A stretch of 64,000 bases of DNA, from contig NC_083589.1 in NCBI RefSeq assembly GCF_027579695.1, forward strand, positions 35,395,335-35,459,334, given 5' to 3'. Each line of letters begins with the position of its first letter. Positions within the stretch are counted from its first letter, which is position 1. Source of the DNA: Neoarius graeffei. Its lineage: Eukaryota; Chordata; Actinopteri; Siluriformes; Ariidae. Positions 46,270 through 61,200 of the stretch are shown piece by piece. The notes beneath the pieces are model-generated. The model did not search any database. It was given only the letters and a program-made list of their open reading frames with translations, and was not told the DNA's origin. A program made the position numbers and the translations under genes.

Positions 46270-49200
46270 TTCCATGAAGAATACATTAGAATACTCACCT
46301 CAACTAGAGTGTACTGACAGTGGCCATCAAAACGATACCATTTGGAATCAAAGGTCTTGTATTGTCCATTGCCAAACACTTCACACACTCCTGGGCATGG
46401 ATCACCTTTACAGTCCCATTGGCCTCCTCTGCAAGTGCTGAGAGAGCAATCACAGACACTGTAATGAAATCGCTCTTACAAACTCTTGGATTCCATTTTT
46501 ATACCAGATGCTGCAGTAAAAAAGTAATAAAAAAAATTATGCACGTTAATGAAGTTTGTTCAAGTGATGAGACATTTCATTCACCATGTTTTACAGTTTG
46601 ATTCCACACTCTGCCCAGATGCATAAACCACCCCACTGAATTCACATGTGCAGTTCTCCTGAGTCACACAGCTGCCTGTATGGTCTGCATATTGGCCCTC
46701 GGGACAGTAACAGCCACTGATACACCTCTCTTCAGCACTCTGTAAAGGCAAATCAGTTCAGGCAGGACTAGATCAAATCAGCAAATTAATTTATCAACTC
46801 AGTTGTGTCCTCTGTCACTCAGTCAGGATGAAAAGTGCATGTTTGAACCTGACATACTACACCATATTACCCACATTCATTTTCCCCCCTTTGGTCATAT
46901 TCTCTATTCACAGTAATTTTTATCATTCTCTCTTGGATTGTTCCATTTTGGTGTCATATATGTCTATGAAAAGTTAAAATTGAAAATTCTAACAGCTTTA
47001 CACTGTCTATGTTGTTCCTTATAAATAATTCAAAAATGAACAAAAATAAATTCAGTTCAGAAAATGTATTCATATTCACATGAAAATGTTTATAGCCATG
47101 ATTTGTATATACATAGATTTTATTTCATTAAACTTCCTATCTGGAGCCTTTTACAACACTGTATTATGTACAAAATGATGTATACAATCAATTACATCTC
47201 AGATGCTCCTTCAATTGTAGTGCAATGCCATAGTTGATATATGCTGCTGTAGAAATACTCACAAATGGTTTGCTCAGACTTGCACATGTCCTTTGCAATG
47301 TGTTTACTGGTACTTGTGCACAATGCACACATATTTGTCCATGTGGACAGTCTAGAGGATAAAGTAAAATCAAGATGAAAGCCATCATGTTTATATGACA
47401 TAGAGTTAAATTACCTAAATTACCTTTATTACATCCAACGGCATTCCATCTATTTAAAGACCTGAGAATTATAATGTTCTGGTGAACTCTGACTGAGTCA
47501 GTTAAGTAATAAATACATTATTACTGTTCTTACATGCCATGAATATACAGTGTGTGAGAATATTGGAAAATATTGGGTAAAATTATATGAAAAATATGAT
47601 GTTGAAGTAATCTGCTTTAACTTTACTGAGGATCAAAATTTTAAGACTTGATATCTTAAAATCGCTGAATTGTTACATAGAACTGGAATTCCAAGGTTTC
47701 AAGTTGTTGAATGTAGCAGCTTCAAATGGAGTATATATATAAAACACAAACAGTACTGTGCAAAAGTCCTAGGCACCCTATTTCTTTTTTCCATATAAAC
47801 TTTGTTATACATTTCTATCTAATGACTTCTACATTATCGAGTTGCTACAAGAACAATTTAGAGTCCAAACATTTGTTATCCAGCACAAAATTAAATATAA
47901 CAGAAAAAAAAACATTTACTGTATATCTGAGCAGCGTATTACATAAGAGAGCACTTTTCAGATTAAAAAAGAAAATGTAATGAAGGTGGCTGGGTTTTGG
48001 TGCAAAATTAAGACACAAGTGTGACAGTCGAAGTGTCCAGAAGAACTGCGGCTGGTTCTGCAAGATGCTCAGTAAAACCTACAGCTCATTTCCTTATCAA
48101 ACTGCACTAATTATACCTGAGACAATTTTTTTAAAGCAAAGGTTCATCTCACACCAAATACTGACTTTGTTTCATTTATTATGGCTCATTGCTGTTTATA
48201 GTATTTTGTTAATGCTGAAACATTTCATTATTTTTTAAGCCATATTTGGTCTACAGTCAAGTCAAGTTTATTTGTATAGCGCTTTTAACAATAAACATTG
48301 TCGCAAAGCCGCTTTACAGAATTTGAACGACTTAAAATATGAGCTAATTTTATCCCTAATCTATCCCCAATGAGCAAGCCTGTGGCAACGGTGGCAAGGA
48401 AAAACTCCCCCAGACGACACGAGGAAGAAACCCCGAGAGGAACCAGACTCAAAAGGGAACCCATCCCCATCTGGGCAACAACAGACAACATGACTATAAC
48501 ATTACCAGTCCTAACATAAAGTCAGCTTCGTTGATGCTATAAACCCAGCATTTCTTCACATGTGCCTTTTGCACAGTACATACACACACACACGCACACA
48601 CATGCATGATAGTGTGGTGCGTGGATATTCTGTCCACATTCACTGGATTTTGAGAAACAGAGTATTTTTAGTTTTATTTTTTGCAATTTCAATCAATAAA
48701 AAACTTTATACAAAATGTTCAACAAAATTATTTCCACTTAGAATGTACACAAACTGGTGAAATGACAGTAGCAATTTGTGATAAATGCTGTCATAATCAT
48801 TCTTGAAAAATAAAACAGATACGTTCTTACCATCAAATACTTTCAATCCATATTTTGTTGCTTTTGTATTTTTTGGGGTTTTGTTTTCGAGTAGAGTTTT
48901 TATTTCGCCCTCGGTTGGTTCAGCAACATGCGCCACCATTTTGTTTTTCTCTACTCACGGTATATGAGCTGATAGCCTGGTAGTAGAGTAGCCAATCAGA
49001 GCGTGCGATTGCTCATATCCAGTGAATGTGGATAGAATAATATTCAATAACCAAGATAGTGGATGTTTTACAATTGTCTTGTCATAAAATGAAAAAAGAT
49101 GGCCTGGGTTAATGCAACGTATGCATCACATTGGAGTTATTTCTGAAATAGACTTAAGATAGGGCCAAAAGTAAACATATCTTCAAAGATTTCCCTGGAA

Positions 49201-52200
49201 GTTTATATTAAACTTCATTCATTAAACAACACATGAATATTAAATTAGGGTGGACTCTTTGCAAACAACTTTAATCACGCTCACAGGTTTACACTGTATA
49301 GCTAGTTTATCTCATCTCATCTCATTATCTCTAGCCGCTTTATCCTGTTCTACAGGGTCACAGGCAAGCTGGAGCCTATCCCAGCTGACTACGGGCGAAA
49401 GGCGGGGTACACCCTGTCCCTGGACAAGTCACCAGGTCATCACAGGGCTGACACTATAGACACAGACAACCATTCACACTCACATTCACACCTACGGTCA
49501 ATTTAGAGTCACCAGTTAACCTAACCTGCATGTCTTTGGACTGTGGGGGAAACCAGAGCACCCGGAGGAAACTTAGCTAGTTTATTATTATCATTATTAT
49601 CATTATTATCATTATTATCATTATTATTAATGGCTCAGTATTGCATATATCAAAGAAAAAACCTTACCACAAGATTCTGAACACCGGAGATTTCCATTTT
49701 CACACATGCTGCAAGACAAATATCAGCCATCATGATCGATCATATCTACATCTTATAGCATCAGAAATTCAATTTTTTTGCTTATAGTATATTTGGTCAT
49801 ATTTGTGTGCACTGTATGTTAATATTTTAATATGTAACCTTTAGAAGGTGGTTTAGGCTTCACTGGGATTTTTAATCTTGGAATAATAAGTAACTACATA
49901 AATACTTCCTGGTGAAAAAAATTTCTCTTGGGATTTCCTTGACTAGCAACAGCGGTATGTTTCAACAGCAGAGAATAAGCACAGCATACCATTGGCGTCC
50001 ATCGATAACCACAGGCCCTGGAGGCACTGTTCCACCTGTGTAGATGCAGTAGCAAAGGTCACGAGGGCTACATTTGTGTGGTATGTTGAGGAATGTGCCA
50101 GATGGGCATCCGCAACCCTCCACTGGGTCATCTGGCATGTCACAGGTTGGGTCAGGACCAGATAATGAGCGGCATGTACGATTACATGCCTGCATGGTAT
50201 AGTCAAACCACAGATTACTCTTGCAGGGATGAACTGAAACACAAAGAGTAGGCAACATAAAAGCCACCAATTGGTTCCACATTACAGTACTGCTTGTCCT
50301 CCTGTCTTTGAGCCAAAATGTCTTCTCAGATTTCATTATGACCATGAAACATAGGTCATTTTGACAATGGAGCAGCAAGGTGAGACAAGTCTAATATAAC
50401 TTACTTCACTTCATAAATTAAAAAAAAAAAAAAAGTTAAAGAGGACCTGCCATTAAAAACTCACTTTTTCAGTGCTTGTGCACATACATTTGGGTATCTG
50501 GAGCCAACCAAGCCACAAACTAGCTAAAACTATTTAGCACTAGCTAATGCTAATAGCTGAGGTAATATATCTATGCTAACTTTCTCGAAAGTTATAGGCA
50601 TTACTTGTTGCAGGATCCACGATTAGTTTGATTTGGGGGGTTTTAGTTGAATGTCTGTAACATGAACATTATCAGATCAACACTCTTAAATAACATGAGT
50701 GTAAAATGAGAGAATGGGTGTTGGGCTGAAGGCACTAATACATGTTTGTGTATCTCACTCACTGGCTAAGTTCCAAATTGCACCATGCTCCCTGGACAAG
50801 TGTACTACAGTACAAAGGGTATGAGATAATGGTTTGTACGCCCCATGTAGTGTACTCTGTGCTGACTGTGTAATGGTTTCGAAATTAGCCACTAAATGCT
50901 CAAAAAGCTGTGCTGGTTAAAATAGAATTCATTAAAATAGGTCCGGGTCTGAACCCAGACGCAGTCCTACGGTGCAATTTGGAACTCAGCCAGTGAGTGA
51001 GATCTCTTCACTGTGAGTAGCTAACATCCAACTCTATCATCCACACCCATGGATTCCCTTAACCAGTCAGAGTGAAGCTATTTACATAATTAAATTTAAA
51101 GGCACACCTCCTAAGTTTAAAGGTACAACCCCCAAAATCAGCCTGTTTTATCTTGTGTTTTTTATCCATCCATCCATCCATTATCTGTAGCTGCTTATCC
51201 TGCTCTACAGGGTCGCGGGCAAGCTGGAGCCTATCCCAGCTGACTATGGGCGAAAGGCGGGGTACACCCTGGACAAGTCGCCAGGTCATCGCAGGGCTGA
51301 CAGAGAGACAAACAACCATTCACACTCACACCTATGGTCAATTTTAGAGCCACCAATTAGCCTAACCTGCATGTCCTTGGACTGTGGGGGAAACCGGAGC
51401 ACCCAGAGGAAACCCACGTAGACACGGGGAGAACATGCAAACTCCGCACAGAAAGGCCCTCACCGGCCGCTGGGCTCAAACCCAGGACCTTCTTGCTGTG
51501 AGGTAACAGTGCTAACCACTACACCACCGCCTGTGTTTTTTACACCATGTTAAAACGACATGATAAAAAAGAACCACGATGGGATTTTTTTTAATTTAAA
51601 AAACTCAAACTTTTCAAAGGCAAGGTTATGTTGTCGTTGGCATTTTAAAATGTTGGTCCATGTGCCCCTTTTTAACTTTACATTGTGGACTTACTGCAGT
51701 GTGTTTCTGCTCTCCAGTCACCAATGTTGATGCCCTGACTGGCACAGGCTTTAGCATAGTTTCCCAGGCCAACACATGCATGCTCCTCTAAGCCAGAAGT
51801 AGCATGGCAAGTTCTCTGAACGCAGGCCTGTAGATTTAAATAACACATTTAGAATTGCTGCAATTGCTTCATTAAAACATCAAGTTACCTATAAATTGTT
51901 TCTTACATCAAAATAAGTGTTAACAGGCACATAGTCATGGCACTGGGCAAACACACCACTTGTGTTTGTCATCTGGCTGCACTTATTTTCAGCAAACAGC
52001 TCTACATAGAAATAAGATACCAAAACACAATGTTATCAATGAAAAAATGACACATACAGTAATGAAAATATCAACATAATCAATACTATTCAATAAAATA
52101 CATGATTTACTTATAACATACTGTATTTTATATGATAAAGGTGTAGCTGTACCGTTATCAGTGTTGGTGCATATGGGGGAATTGTTTGGTGTGCAGTCCC

Positions 52201-55200
52201 CCAGCGTCCAGGACAGAGCAAAAGGCCAAGCTGAGTTTTCCACAATACCACTACTCGCAGTGAAGTCATCTTCTGTATTGTTGTTGTTTGATCCACAAAG
52301 ACCTGTAATGATGAAATACCACACAAATACCACAATGTTGACAACAAACAATGGCTGTGATTGATAGCAGAGCTCCCTGCATGCTTCGCACACAGAGCCC
52401 CATACATCGACTTGATTTTTGATGGCTTGACTGTACGAAGTCCATATGTACGAACGTGTACCACCACAGGGAACCCGATCATAAGTACAAGGCAACGGAT
52501 CTCATAAACACTTGACCACTGAGCAACAAAATCCATCCATCCATTATCTGTAGCCACTTATCCTGTACAGGGTCCCAGGCAAGCTGTAACCTGTCCCAGC
52601 TGACTATGGGTGAGAGGCGGAGTACACCCTGGACAAGTTGCCAGGTCATCACAGGGCTGACACACAGAGACAAACAACCATTCACACTCACATTCACACC
52701 TACGGTCAATTTAGAGCCACCAATGAGCCTAACCTGCATGTCTTTGGACTGTGCGGGAAACCAGAGCACCCAGAGGAAACCCACACAGACACGGGGAGAA
52801 CATGCAAACTCCACACAGAAAGGCCCCCATTGGCCACTCGGCTCTAACCTAGAACCTTCTTGCTGTGCCCCCTGGGCAACAAAATTTGTAACTTTACTTA
52901 AGATAGATGGGTTTTTATCCAGCGCTTATTTTTAATTTGCTTTTTAAAAAATAACATGGGCTTATTTACCAACACATTTTACAGAAGATATTTATGGCCG
53001 TTTCAAATAAAACTAATTAAAACAGTTTTATTAGTCCACTAGCTTGTTGGACAATTGACAGCTTCTGTCATGTAAGAGCGATAAATAGATATACGTTCAG
53101 GAAGAGTTTTATTAAAAGCACGCTAGCAAACAGATCCAAAACGTAGAAAAGGCAGAGTCTAAAAACAGGCAGGGGTAGAGAGAGGCACAGACAGGATATC
53201 AGAGGTAACACAATACTCACAGTCCAAAAACACAAACAGGGTCAAAACCAGGAAAGCAATACAAAATACAAGGCTTGGTAACATCAGACGCAGGGTACAG
53301 AGCGTATACTTCACAAAGTCTGTGCTACTGAGAGTCCTTATATGTATGCACTGTGATTGCACTCTAATCAGGACCAGGTGCATGGTAATTGGTCCTAATG
53401 GCACTGTGCACATTGTAGTCTGCGGCTACACACTCTGATTATTCTATTCAGGTTGATTTTGTACCCTTGCAAATATTTTGCTAATACATTCATCAGGAGC
53501 TCCACTTTTAAGCAGTGATTAAATACACTCACTGGCCACTTTATTAGCTACGCCCATACACCTGCTGTTTCATGCAGTTATCTAATCAGCCAATCCCTTG
53601 ACAGCAGCACAATGCATAAATTCATACCGATACAAATCAAGAGCTTCAGTTAATGTTCACTTCAAACATCAGAATGGGAAAAATTGTGATCTCAAAGTGT
53701 GACTTTCACTGTGGCATGGGTGTTGGTTTGAGCCAGATGGACTGGTTTGAGTATTTCAGAAACTGCTGATCTCCTGGGGTTTTCACACACAACAGTCTCT
53801 AGAGTTTACACAGAATGGTGTGAAAAACAAAAAACAGTGAGTAAGCGTCAGTTCTGTGGGTGGAAATGGATTGTTGATAAGAGAGGGTCAGAGGAAAATG
53901 GCCAGATTGGTTCAAGCTACCAGGAAGGATATAGCAACTCATATAATCACTTTTTACAACTGTGGTGAGCAGAAAAGCATCTCAGCATGCAACAGCAGAA
54001 GACCGCGTTGGGTTTGACACCTGCCAGCCAAGAACAGGAATCTTAGAATCAAGAACAAGTTCCTACTAACATAGCCAGTGAGTGTGTGTATATAGCCAAT
54101 GCAATGAACAGGGAATTGTGAGTCTGTGGATACCTGTGGTCATTACACTTTGTGGCAAATACAAGTACATTTGAACTTCTGGAGAAACTTGGACTTGCAT
54201 CTTCATTCCAAAAGTTGCCTGGACCTTAACGAACATCGAAGACTCCCAGTAGACTGTGACATGTTCTGTAAAGTAAAATGATTTACATTTTTGAAACAAG
54301 CAAAAATATAGACATTTTAGCTTACCAAAACATACGGTATCAAGCTTGACAAAACGTCATTGTGTATGTGAGACTATTTGTATAGTTTCACAGATATCTG
54401 TAGCCTCTGTAATAAGTAATATGCTTTAAAATGAAACATAAAATAGCTTACATGACTTTTGTCTCCATGTGCTTGCATTAAAGTGTTCTGACTTTATCAT
54501 CATCGCCATCATGCCTGTTGGGTCTGAATTTAACTCCACTGACTTGTCACGACATGCTTTCTTACTTTTTTAGGTTTTGGGTTTTTTTGTCTTTTTGCAT
54601 TACAAGATTAACTGCTATTGGTTTTTATATATTTGTTCACTAAGAGTATTTTTACTTAAGAAAGGCTACTCTATAGCTAATATAAATAATATTCTTATTG
54701 CTCTGTAAAGAACCTACCAGTTTGCGACAGATCTGTGACTCTGATTGTATTTTCCCTTTGTCGTACACTGTTTAAGGAAAAAGTGTATCGTTCCTAAATA
54801 TAGAGGGAAAAACATAGTCATCACTGTTTGAAAGAAAAGCTGAAAAGAATATCAGCATGTTCATATAGTGGAAAACACACCTGATACACATCGAAGTACA
54901 TTTCTTCTATAGTCATATCAGAAAGCTTGATGGTCACAGTCCAGTTGAGTCCCTGTGGAATGGCATGGTAAATTCATATATTGCATGCCATAACCAAAAA
55001 ATAAAATCTCAATGAGTATTTTTTACATACCCTTGCAGCCATATAGGTACATTTTCCGGGCAGAGAATATTGTTTACCATCAAAGGTAGTGACAAACCAG
55101 CCTTCAATGACACACGGAGTCTGACAGGTGTTAGCTGAACAGATCCATTTTCCTCTGATGCATTCACTAAGACAAAAACCAATATAAAGATGTATTAAGC

Positions 55201-58200
55201 CAGGATAATGCACTATAAGCAGCATAGATCCAATCAGACCATATGACCAGAACATTACAGTAGACTTGTCTCACCAAGTTTGGCACTTTGAGCTGCGTGT
55301 TTGCCCTGGGGCATAAGTTCTTCCCCTGTGCACACAAGGACAGTCCTCCACCTTAACACTGTGGTAGCCTTCAGCTCGATCGTTCAAGACCAAACCTGAG
55401 AGAGAGAAAGCGGAAATTGGAGATTAAAAGTGAAAGAGAGTGAGAGAAAAATAAATGGCAAGGCTGGCTATCACTTACTGGTAGGTAAGGCATATACGCA
55501 GTATAACTCAAATGTAAGAAACAACATAATAAGAATAAAATAAGAACAAGACTGGCTTGTGTGATATAATGATTTAATCATCTCTGCACAATATTACAGT
55601 ACTATGCTGCTCAATGACATTTACTCCCATCATATTATATTACCAGACCTGCCTGGATTAGGCTGCTACTAGTAGTATGCTGCGACACATAACTCAAAAA
55701 TAGACTAAAAAAGAACAATTTTTCCCCCAATAAAATGAGAAGTGTGCCGAGTGACAATTCTGAAATGACTGTTGCGTAACGTTGTCTTTTTTTCTGTCCC
55801 GTCAGTGCTCAGATGTGTTCAAGCACTTTGAGCAGCAACAAAACAGTGACGTTGTTGTTGTTGTTTATTGCTTTGTATTTCTGTAGAATCATATAAACGT
55901 TCAGCATCAGCCAAGTTTTCTACTTGCTACTGTCAAGCAGCAAGCAGTTCATGATTGTACAGCTGGTAATATTATTATGCGCTTTTATACAACCCCAATT
56001 CCAACAAAGTTGGGACACTGTGTAAAACATAAATAAAAACAGAATGTGAAAATTTGCAAATCATAGAAACCTTATATTTCATTGAAAATAATACAAACTG
56101 AGAAATTTTATTGTTGTTTTTTTTTAATATATGCTCGTTTTGAATTTGATGTCAGCAACACATTTCAAAAAAGTTGGGACGGGGGCATGTTCACCACTGT
56201 GTTGCATCACCTCTACTTTTAACAACACTCTGTAACATTTGGGAACTGAGGAGACCAGTTGCTATAGTTCTGAAAGAGAAATGTTGTCCCATTCTTGTCT
56301 GATATACAATTTCAGTTGCTCAACAGTTCGGGGTCTCCTTTGTCGTATTTTGCGCTTCATAATGCGCCAAATGTTTTAAATGAGAGACAGGTCTGGACTG
56401 TAGGCAGACCAGTTTAGCAACCAGACTCTTTTACTACAGAGCCATGCAGTTTTAATGTGCAGAAAACGGTTTGGCATTGTCTTGCTGAAAGAAGGAAGGC
56501 CTTCCCTGAAAAAGATTTCAGGGTTGTAACTTCTTTTGAAACATGTTGCTGACACCAAAATCAAAATGAGCATATATTTTTCAAAAAACAATAAAAAATT
56601 CTCTTTTTCAACATTTGATATGTTTTCTTTGTACTATTTTCAATTAAATATAGAGTTTCCATGATTTACAAATCTTCACATTCTGTTTTTATTTACATTT
56701 TACACAGCATCCTAACTTTTTTGGAATTGGGGTTGTAATTTGATCATAGTGTTAAATCTGAAAAGATGGAAACGCCCATTTTTGCTAATCAGTAAAATGC
56801 TAATCGGTTTAAATGCTAATCAATTCTGCATGATTCAGTTGTTAATTGCAATTTTTTTGTGCAACATAAATATCGCACAAGCCTAAACAAACACATTGAG
56901 CTTGAATCTGCAAGCAAGGTTCATATTGCAGAGCTTGTTCCTTGACATTGTCGCCTCATAACTCAAATATGACAATATGTGTGATTTTATTTGCTCGTGC
57001 TACCATAAGACCACAGACAGAAATACGTACCATCTGGAGGAAGACATGTGCTGGTATAAAATTCTGTCTGAAGCTGAGGGTTGGAGCAGGTGGGAGGAAA
57101 AGCAGCACCTTGATTCTTAAATTGCAGATCTCCAGAACAGTTATGTTGCGCTGCAGAGAATTCCCCAATTAATATTTGATCCACAATAAAATAAGCTAAC
57201 CTCTAAATGATGTGTGTTGTACAAAATTGCTGCACTTACGACATGAAGTTATTTCTCGTAATTTTGATAGCAACCAGTGGTTTGAGCTATGACAATTGTG
57301 AAGGAATTCTTCATAGAAAGAACACTTTGCAGATCCATGTACATTAATATACATGTTTTGCATGCAGAGCGGGTTAAAAATTGTATTTGTCCTCTGCAGG
57401 CATGATCTGGCATGAGATTTAAATTTTTTACAAATCTGGAAAACAAAACAGACATATTTCAGGCATGCAACTGACTATGTAGTTTCTGACATGCAAAGAT
57501 AAGCCGTAAACATAAACATGTTTCCTTTGGGCAAAAAGTCATGAATCTGGGATAGCCTGGTTATGATAAGAGACTAAGATATTACCATTTCAGGTCATTT
57601 CTTTTGAGACATGAATGGAAGTTATTCTTTGTTATCCTGTGGCTGTATCTGAGTTATAGCAGATCCAAAAGCATAAGAAACAGTATAAAGCACCCGTCTT
57701 GCTTGTACATTTTGAAAAACCAAAAAGACCATTTTCCCTTATTTTATTGAGCATCATTTTATTTGTGTGGCAGCGGGGGTGTGGTCAAGTGTCGGTCTGT
57801 GACCGGAGGGCGGAGTCAGGGAAGGTAAGTGGCAGAATCACTGCACCTGATGTTAATTAATGTGTTTGTGTGTCTTCCCCAGTGACCGTGCCCTATTTAA
57901 GGAGAGAGAGCAAGAACAGAGGAAGCTCTCTCCCCAACCAGACGACTTGAGTGTGTGCGTGCGTGCGTGTGTGGCTGAGAGAGTAAAATTTGCACTGAAA
58001 AGTGACAATAAAAGAGTTTTGTGAACTCAATTCTGGCCTGCCGTCCTTCTGTGCGCCACCCACCCATACAAACTGCTACAGTGGTGCCGAAACCCGGGAG
58101 TTTGGAGCACAGAAGCAGAACAGCCCCATGGAGTCCTCCCCTTTCGCTGACCTGGTCCACGCCCTCGCCACGGCCCAGCAAAGCCAGCACCAGGCGCTAG

Positions 58201-61200
58201 TCGCCCTCCAGAAGGAGCAGGAACAGCGGTTCGAGGCCCTGGTGTTGGCTCAGCAGGAAGATCAACAGGCATTCCGGCACCTCCTCACGTCGATGGGGTC
58301 CACCAACTCCACCGCCGCGGGCCCTTCCCCCCTCACCCTAACAAAGATGGGCCCGCAGGACGACCCCGAGGCCTTCCTCGCACTCTTTGAGCAGGTAGCA
58401 GAGACCTCGGGGTGGCCGGTGGAACAGCGCACTGTAGGGACAACAGCCCATCTCTTTAAGAACTACAGATCCCATCAACTAACTTCCGCGATGACCCATG
58501 TCACGCCTGGGCGGGATCACCTACGTCACTTCCTCCACGACTCCATAAGTGACCCGGAAGTTTCCGCTCACTCTCTCTCTCTCGTCGTGGATTTCAAACC
58601 GTCCAGACACAAAGAGATACCCTGCACCAGGAAACCCAAGAAAAGACGTCTTTCTTACAAGAAGAGATTTTTTTAGTGCGCTTTTGTTTACCATTGGCCA
58701 CGGTAGAACTTGTGAGTTGCGCTCTCTCTCTCTCTCTCTCTCTCTCTTGGTTGAGCCACAACCGGTTTTGATTTGTTCATTATAAGTAACGTTACAACTG
58801 CCGCCCAAAGCAGTTTAATTAAAAGTTAGAAGTGACCGGATTCCTTCTGACTAAAGCGCTGTGCACATTGTTTGATCAGAGACTTTTCTTCACGACCGAC
58901 AAAGCGTCGGACCAAGAAATTCTCTGCGTCTTCACGGAAGCGACTCACGTGCTCCTGTGGACTCCAAAAGTCTTGGAACATCTCTATAATCTTGCACCAA
59001 ATAGTAAGATACTGGAAAGTAAGACTGGCATTTTTGGGGGCAAAAAGACTAGTCTTAGGAATTAGCTTTATGAAGTAGTGTGAATTTAAACTCAGGAATT
59101 GTTTAATTGTGCACACTGATCTTGTGTTCTATGCTCTCTAATTTGTTTTGTTTAATAGATAGGCTGTTGCATGCTCTCTATTCCTTCCTAACACCTTTAA
59201 TTTCATTATTACACATATTTTGACCTCATCAAGATTTCAGTGGATTTAGTAGTGTTATAAGCTAGTGGAGTTAGCAATCCAGGCTAACTCTTTTGTTCAG
59301 GCCACACACAGGCTAATTCTTTGTTCAGGCCATGTGGCCACACACAAACACACCTTAGCTAGCCATCCAGGCTAACTCTTTGTTCAGGCCATAAGGCCAC
59401 ACACACAAAAACACACACGCTCTTATATACACACATCCACACATACCACTGACGACTATCTGGATGTATTGCAAGTGCTATTACTCATTTTTCTCTTTGT
59501 TATAATAAATCCAATTATTATTGAAACTGTGTGTTTATTTGTTGCTCCTAATATACTTGAAGTTACACAACCTAAAAGGCCTCCAAATTACCTTCAGTGT
59601 GCTCTTGGCTGTAGCATTTATGTGATATGGTAAGTTATACATTATTGCTGCATTGGTAGTGATCATTAACAACTTGGAATATACCATAATTTAGCTGTTT
59701 GGTAATTTATTATTAAGCACCAAAATTAATGGTATTATTAATGAGACTGATTTAATGAGACTGATTTAATGATTCAATGAGACTGATTTAATGAGATTGA
59801 TCACTTAAGACCAAGTGCACCTAATATACCTACAGCGTGGCACGCCTCCTCCCCCTGCTAACGGGAGAGGCGCAGCTGGCCGCGCTACAGCTCCCCACCA
59901 ACCGCTGGCTGGCCTACACGGACCTTCGCCGGGCCATCCTCCAGCGTGTGGGGTGCACCCCCGAGCAACAACGGCAGCGCTTCCGTGCTTTGCGTTTGGA
60001 GGAAGTCGGCCAGCCGTTCGCGTTTGGCCAGCAACTCCGGGACGCCTGCTGGCGGTGGTTGAGGGCCGACAACCGCGACGCCGAGGGAATCATCGACCAG
60101 GTGGTATATAAACCCGCCTGTACGACAAGGGTACGCGCCTTAGGGAGTTCGCACCGGGAGATAAAGTATTCGTACTGTTGCCCACATCGAGCTCCAAATT
60201 AGTCGCCAAGTGGCAAGGAACCTTTGAGGTCACACGGCGAGTCGGGGATGTTGACTATGAGGTGAGGCGAACGGACAGGGGTGGGGCGCTACAGATTTAC
60301 CACCTCAATCTGCTCAAACTCTGGAACGAGGAGGTCCCCGTGGCGTTGGTGTCGGTGGCTCCGGAGAAGGCGGAGCTGGGGCCAGAGGTTCAAAAGGGAA
60401 CATTGGCATCACATACCTCTCCGGTCCCCTGTGGAGACCACCTCTCCCTGACCCAACTCGTGGAGGTTGCCCAGTTGCAGACCGAGTTTTCGAACGTGTT
60501 CTCGCCCCTGCCCGGCCGCACCAACCTCATAGAGCACCACATTGAGACACCCCCGGGGGTGATAGTGCGTAGCCGCCCTTACAGGCTACCCGAACACAAG
60601 AAAAAAGTGGTTTGGGAAGAACTCGAGGCCATGCTCGAAATGGGCATCATCGAGGAGTCCCACAGTGACTGGAGCAGCCCGGTGGTCTTGGTACCCAAGG
60701 ACGACGGGTCGGTCCGGTTCTGTGTGGACTATAGAAAAGTCAACGTGGTGTCTAAATTCGACGCGTACCCAATGCCTCGTATTGATGAGTTGCTCGATCG
60801 GCTAGGCACGGCTCGCTTTTACTCAACACTGGATTTAACAAAGGGTTATTGGCAGATCCCCTTGACTCCATTATCCTGAGAAAAAATGGCCTTTTCCACA
60901 GCATTCGGCTTACACCAGTTTGTCACATTTCCTTTTGGGCTGTTTGGGGCACCCACTACGTTTCAGCGGCTGATGGATAGGGTCCTCCGCCCCCACACCA
61001 CCTATGCGGCCGCCTACCTCGACGACATCATTATCTATAGTAATGAGTGGCCGAGGCACCTCCAACATCTGAGGGCCATCCTTAGGTCACTGAGGCAAGC
61101 GGGTCTCACAGCCAACCCGAAGAAGTGTGCGATTGGGATTGCGATTGGGTGGAAGTACGGTATCTGGGCTTCCACTTGGGCAACGGGCAGGTGCGTCCCC

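Noticed and set aside
45519..46441. Open frames of alternating Ile-Tyr and His-Thr
   Set aside because: Translations of (AT)n and (CA)n microsatellites.
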